Origin: Channallabes apus
Taxonomy: Eukaryota > Chordata > Actinopteri > Siluriformes > Clariidae
Length of the DNA stretch: 64,000 nt
Assembly (NCBI GenBank): GCA_030522415.1
Contig: CM060115.1
Location: forward strand, 11,534,491-11,598,490
Direction of reading: 5' to 3'
In this document: positions 58,954 through 64,000 of the stretch, piece by piece
Position numbering within the stretch: position 1 is the first letter of the stretch
Layout of the letters: every line of letters starts with the position of its first letter
Translations under genes and position numbers: made by a program
The notes under the pieces: generated by a model
Databases searched by the model: none
What the model saw: the letters and a program-made list of their open reading frames with translations, nothing else
Told to the model about the DNA's origin: nothing

Positions 58954-59068
58954 TCATTCATTTTCTATACCGCTTAATCCTGTGTTCAGGGTCGCGGGGG
59001 ACCTGGAGCCTATCCCAGGAGACTTCGGGCACTAGGCGGGGTACACCCTGGACAGGGTGCCAATCCAT
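58954..59068 (-). mobile_element. Severely 5'-truncated family A SINE
   Basis: Only the last 115 bases are present (tail to TGGATTGG), yet a perfect 12-bp duplication AAAAATGTTAAT borders it (58942-58953, 59069-59080). So it inserted in truncated form, as happens when reverse transcription stops early. Confidence 0.95.
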
Positions 59069-59160
59069 AAAAATGTTAATATATGTTTTTATTGTCCACA
59101 GGCACTGCAAACACCATATTACAGGTTATAATATAATGTAATATAATGTAATATAATATA

Positions 59161-59535
59161 GGCGGCGCGGTGGTGTAGTGGTTAGCACTGTCGCCTTGCA
59201 CCTCCAGGGTCTGGGTTCGATTCCCCGGCCAGGCTCGATTCCCGTCTCTGTGTGCATGGAGTTTGCATGTTCTCCCCGTGCTTGGTGGGTTTCCTCCGGG
59301 TACTCCGGTTTCCTCCCACAGTCCAAAGACATGCAGGTTAGGCTAATTGGCGTTCCCAAATTGCCCGTAGTGTGTGATTGGGTGTGTGAGTGTGTGTATG
59401 TGTGTGTGCCCTGCGATGGATTGGCACCCTGTCCAGGGTGTACCCCGCCTAGTGCCCGAAGTCTCCTGGGATAGGCTCCAGGTCCCCCGCGACCCTGAAC
59501 ACAGGATTAAGCGCTATAGTAAATGAATGAATGAA
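59161..59535 (+). mobile_element. Full-length family A SINE
   Basis: Intact head, A and B boxes and (GAAT)n tail. It sits in a TAATATAATG microsatellite (59117-59160); AATATAATA follows the tail, so the target duplication is blurred by the repeat. Confidence 0.95.
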
Positions 59536-59589
59536 TAATATAATAGTCCAGCTAGGGACATTTTATAGATGTGGTAGGACCTCTTGTCA

Positions 59590-59775
59590 CCATCGACAAA
59601 CTACAGGCAATTTGGAAACTTACCAATTAGCCTAACCTGCAGGTCTTTGCGCTGTGGAAGGAAACCGGAATACCCAGAGGAAACCCACCAAGCAGGGGAG
59701 AACATGCAATCTCCATACACACAGACCAGAGGTGGGATTTGAACCTGGACCCTGAAGGTGCAACTGTGTAATATA
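59590..59775 (-). mobile_element. Decayed family A SINE fragment (minus orientation)
   Basis: GGCAATTTGGAAACTTACCA, GGAAACCCACCAAGC and GGGATTTGAACCTGGACCC follow the family order. The head past GGTGCAAC is missing. Confidence 0.85.
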
Positions 59776-61242
59776 ATTGTGATTCACCTGGGTACGTCTG
59801 CTACGTGGGATATTTGAAACCGGTTATAACCCCATGTGACCACAGGAAGTTGACTGATACCCGATCTAATCTTAACCAGGGCATTTCTGTCCTGATAAGA
59901 TGATGTCGTCAAAAACATGAAATTAAAACTGACCTTGACCTTATCTTTATTTGACATGTGCAGAGATTACAGGTGCTGTACATGGGAATTCTTGCACGGT
60001 TCTCTCGGTCAATTTTAAAGACAGATATACAGTAACACAACCACAAATACTGCAAACACATACTGAAAGAAAAAGGCACTTGATGAACAGAGAAAGACAG
60101 GTGTTATATGAGAAAGGTGCTATGTTAACCTGGGAAGAATATAATAATAATAATTATAATAATAAAGAATACTGTTATGAAATGAGAATGAGGTAAGACA
60201 ACCTGAGCAGAGGAAAAAGAGTGATTGTATAAACTGAAGTTTTTGTTTTTTTATTATTATTAAATCAACCCTTTCTTCTTTCTTCCAAGTTGCTGCCATA
60301 AAAACAAAACATCAAAGAAAACATCAAAGCATCAAAAACAGTTTGCTATTCTCACTGATTTAATTAAAACAATTATGATGTAAAATTTTGGCACTTTAGC
60401 TTTTTTGTCACCCTTGTGACCCAAAGTAACCTTGTGCCAAATATATTCTGAGAGCGTGTAATATGTCTAGGTTCTTGTGGACCATTTTACAGTCAATCTG
60501 TTCAAATATATGAAAAGCTGCCTTTGTCATTTCTAGAAATTAACTTTATACTAGTTATATTAGCTAAGCAATTATCTATAGTGGTTTTATTACATAACCG
60601 TGTGAGGCACAAACGACCAAATGGTTTGACAAATTTTATAATGACTTGATTAAATTTTTTTAAAAAGGTAAAAAAGCAAGTTTTTTTTTGTTTGTTTGTT
60701 TTGTTTTGTGAATGAGTCGGCCTTTCAATTCTAATTTTAAGCTTTCGAAGACCCGGTGTATCTAACAGCCTCGTTCATAGAATTTCACAGATTTCCCATC
60801 ATCAGCACAGATAATGCTAATGTATTCAGCATGCAATTTCACTCGTGCTGTGTACACAGATGCCCTTTTCCTGTTTAGGTAAATAGCGAAATGTCCAGAG
60901 AGCGACCACGGCAGTCCAAAAACACTAAGCTTGACAGTACATAATGGAGAATAGTATGGTGTTTTGCTGAAATGAAAATGTGCACAGTGGGAAATTTAAT
61001 TTAACCTCACATAATGAAAGCAGAATATACAAGATTATCTTTACTGAGTTCAGATTATTGATATTCACTGATGTGTGACTTAGATGAGAAAACAAATGAA
61101 AGGCTGGTTAGATTTTCAGCACTTTCAGAAGTTCAACAATTCCTAAACCTCCAGTCATGCATATCAGTCATATCTTCATTTTATCATTAGTTCCCATCAT
61201 TGATGGGAATAGAGAGTGTAGAAACAGTTAAAAGGTTAAAAC
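59776..61242. other. Unassigned AT-rich sequence
   Basis: It has a short ATA-type run at 60140-60166. The plus frame 59951-60196 has no family signature. Confidence 0.5.
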
Positions 61243-61863
61243 TAGAACTGGGACTTTAATGCGTTAATTTAGATTAATTAATTATACAAAAATAACGAGT
61301 AATTTTTTTAAAACGCATTTTAATGAGTTTCGGCGGACCGATTATACTGGAGCACCAACTAGCGTTCAGACAAAAACAAACCACAGTGAACATGGACAAA
61401 GAAGCTGATGAGACGCTTTGGTTGGACCTGTGGATGGGAAATTTTGTTATAAAAAACGAATGCATGGAAGCGTCAGGGTTTCCAATGTTCTGAATGTACT
61501 TGAAAGTATTGTGTTTTACTTAAAAAAAACACTTTACAGAAGGTCTACCTACCTATAGGGTACCTGAATTTCTGAAATGTAGGCTACTATATTTCTAAAT
61601 ATTCTATTGCTACACTTAATGGTAATATTGCACTGGTCTGTTGGACTTGGTTGAACAAAAATAAACAATATTTTGTTGTTTAAGCTTTATGTATTCAGTC
61701 ATTATTCAATGGTATACTAAAAATCCATATGAAAAAACTTACTTCTCACTGTTCTCAGGTCAAATATTTACAGTATATGCGATTAAAATGCGATTCATTT
61801 CGATTAATTAATTACAAAGCCTCTAATTAATTAGATTATTTTTTTAATCGAGTCCCGGCCCTA
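61243..61863. mobile_element. Non-autonomous hAT element
   Basis: The ends are TAGAACTGGGACTTTAATGC and in reverse complement TAGGGCCGGGACTCGATTAA. A perfect 8-bp duplication GTTAAAAC (61235-61242, 61864-61871) flanks it. Subterminal TTAATTAATTA words are typical of a well-known fish hAT group. A short frame near 61392 (MDKEADETLWLDLWMGNFVI) may be a relic of a 5' coding exon. No catalytic domain is present. Confidence 0.95.
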
Positions 61864-61871
61864 GTTAAAAC

Positions 61872-62810
61872 TTGGATTAGCATTTTATCTTTAAACAATT
61901 TCAAAATTCACTTGTACCACTTTAGCGTGGTTATTTCATCTGTGAAAATATGAATTAGCCCCAGTAAAAATATTCAGATTAGCTTTTGTTTGTTTTTTTT
62001 TGCTTGTTTACATTGAGCTTATGAGTAGCTTATTTTAAGCTAGCTTTTTAAATCGGAAACATATTATAACTGTTCATAATATCGCTTTTCCTCAACATTT
62101 TGATTTCACTTATGGTGCAGGTTAAACTTTAGGCAAATATTTAAGTATTGCAAAAGTTTAACAAAATTCTGTCCAGCAGTCGATTTAAAACGCGCCCACA
62201 CGAATGATGCAGAATAAATTTTTATTATTTTTTGTACTTCGATGTATGAAATGTTTATAAATAAATAAATGCTTTATTTAGATAATAAAGAGGACATTCA
62301 TCATCTGGGGAAAATACTTGGTTGATTATTTAACTATGGTTTAATTATGGTGTGTTTATTATTTAACTGAGTTGTATTACAATTAAATACTTTTACCTCA
62401 TTCACTTCCAAAAAAAAACTTTTTTTTATTTTTTTATTTTAATTTAGACTTTCAACATATACACTTTACTTCTCTTATTTAAGCAATGACTGGAATCTAT
62501 AACAAACAAAGAAATAGCTTTTAGAGAACTAGCGAAATATGGAGAATAGTATAGTTTTAATGATTTTTTAAAATTGCTTCTGCTGCTAATCAGCTCACAA
62601 GCTGCTTCGGTTGTTAATAAGCCAACAATGCTACTAACAAGTTAATGAATTGCTAACAAGCTAACACATTGCTATTATACTGTATAGCAAGGCCCACCCC
62701 AGAGGATGGATATAAAACAAGAGAACAAAGATTAGCATTAGCAAGTATGTACTGTACTGCGTAACCTAGAGTATCAACTGTATAATCTGTATAAACTCAA
62801 GAATCTTTTT

Positions 62811-62846
<36 letters not shown>

Positions 62847-63884
62847 CCCAGGAAATCAGCAGTTTCTGAAATATCAAACCTGGCACAAACAACCATGCCA
62901 CTGCTGCCACACGCATCCCTTATGCTCTCGTTTGGGTTGGATGAACATTAACTGGAACTTTTTATTTGTATCTGCAGAATTTTAATAATTGCACCAATAT
63001 GATAGAATCAGTTTATTATATAACTGCACGAATAATCACAAATACAGTACAGGTTTTCTCTTAAAAGTTCCTCTTAGAAGTTTAAGAGTTCATGTGAAAT
63101 CAGCAGTATGGAAATTAACATACAGAAGAATCAGAATCCATCTTATCAGCTTTGTAGAAGTCCTGTTTTGAGATAACGTTGCCAACTTTCACTTATGAGC
63201 AGCACAGCTAGAAACTCTGCTCCTCTGAAAAACGCTGTCCCTGTAAGAGAAAAATCATCGCTATAAACCTTGGATGGATATAAGCACTGATATCGAACGG
63301 CAAATAAACAAAACAAAACAAAAAAACCCCACCTGAGCGTGTTTAAAAAGGAAGGCCGTTTGTATGCGGTGTGTGTGCATCCGTCAGCGAGTCAGCGTGG
63401 GATGTCGTGCCATCTGAAACGCTTTATCACGGCGCCTGCTCTGAAAAACTGCTGCGTCGTTTCTTTTGTGCTCTTCTCGAGAAAGGCTGAGGAATCAAAC
63501 AGCGTTATTTACTCTTTTTGTCTGTCTATATCAATCTTTCCCTCGGCTCTTTGTTACGTTCTGTTGAGAATCCATTTCGACACCACGAGGCGTAAGAAAC
63601 AAAACATGATGTGGCATACTGTTGTAGGAAAACCATCAACAATGGGGTGGAGCGATACGACGAGCAGTCAGACGAGCACCACTCTGAAAGTGATTATTGT
63701 GCTGTATTAGCACATCCTCAAGTGTTTTATTCCTCTCATATCTTATATCTTGCAGTACATATTGTCTTTTTTAACCATTTATTGTTACATTTAAAGTCTG
63801 TCAATTCAGATCATTTGCAGGGGCACAGTTCTACAGATCAATAAATTACCTAATCAATGCTATGGCTAATTTATCCATAAAGAC
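61872..63884. other. Unassigned sequence
   Basis: A (GA)n run lies at 62813-62844. The 123-codon frame 63339-63710 has no family signature or splice support. Nothing else is recognised. Confidence 0.45.
62813..62844. repeat. (GA)n microsatellite
   Basis: About 16 GA units. Confidence 0.95.
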
Positions 63885-64000
63885 ATGGATGGTGGCATAA
63901 TGGGGCCTTGCACCTCCAGGGTCAAGAGTTCGAGTCCCACCTATGGTCCATGTACATGTTCTTCTAATGCTTCCTCCAGGTTTCCTCCCACAGTTCAGAG
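63885..64000 (+). mobile_element. Family A SINE, cut by the window edge
   Basis: CTTGCACCTCCAGGGTC, a B-box-like AGTTCGAGTCCC and CTCCAGGTTTCCTCCCACAG are family A words. The decayed head is GATGGTGGCATAATGG, and some 30 bases between CATGTTCTTC and CTTCCTCC are lost. Confidence 0.82.

Noticed and set aside
63339..63710. 123-codon plus-strand ORF
   Set aside because: No family signature, no promoter or splice context; length is within chance for 64 kb.

Overview
The window looks like intergenic or intronic DNA from a ray-finned fish. It is AT-rich, full of CA/TA/CT microsatellites, and crowded with teleost-type DNA transposons (Tc1/mariner, hAT, PIF-Harbinger, pogo-like) and tRNA-headed SINEs. 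A catfish-like or other otophysan host is my guess from the SINE type and is not proven. I found no intact host protein gene, no rRNA, no stand-alone tRNA, no CRISPR array and no bacterial operon. Most open reading frames here are shadows of SINEs or microsatellites.

Layout. 1-8 kb: a degenerate repeat, two decayed Tc1 remnants (2.3-3.3 kb) and three minus-strand exon-like frames (6.39-7.17 kb). 8.2-9.8 kb: a Tc1-type element with DD37E spacing, sitting inside a second exon-like segment homologous to the one at 7.1 kb. 11-13.3 kb: a SINE, a pogo-like element with a mariner derivative nested in it, and hAT copy A. 14-20 kb: microsatellites, SINEs and unassigned sequence. 20.8-24.3 kb: a second pogo-like copy, hAT copy B (inverted relative to A) and SINEs. 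26.8-27.8 kb: mariner copy 1. 30.1-34.4 kb: SINEs, a Tc1 element carrying a nested Harbinger MITE, a Tc1-type MITE and a hAT MITE. 35.8-36.1 kb: a CpG-rich promoter-like block ending in a splice donor. 37.2 kb: a short hAT MITE. 39.0-41.15 kb: a young DD34E Tc1 element inside a TA/TG microsatellite. 41.4 kb: a LINE fragment. 44.1-44.7 kb: two unassigned minus-strand open frames. 44.9-47.6 kb: SINEs. 47.75-50.82 kb: a 3.07-kb element with terminal inverted repeats (TIRs) that contains a CpG-rich block, splice-like signals and a perfect heat-shock-element match. 51.1-52.4 kb: mariner copy 2 with two SINEs inside. 53.3-64 kb: more SINEs, a mariner remnant (56.05-56.63 kb) and a hAT element (61.24-61.86 kb).

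The most interesting signal is at word level. The heptamers TACTGTA and TACAGTA are strongly over-represented: 15 by eye in the first 8.2 kb, against about 2 expected from base composition. Where two copies of one repeat can be compared inside this window, the extra 5 bases (CTGTA or CAGTA) lie exactly at a TA. In one decayed transposase, ignoring two of them puts the reading frame back in register. TAC(A/T)GTA is the known excision scar of Tc1/Sleeping Beauty-type transposons with CAG...CTG ends, and elements with those ends are present here. The window therefore seems to record many past transposon excisions as well as the surviving insertions.
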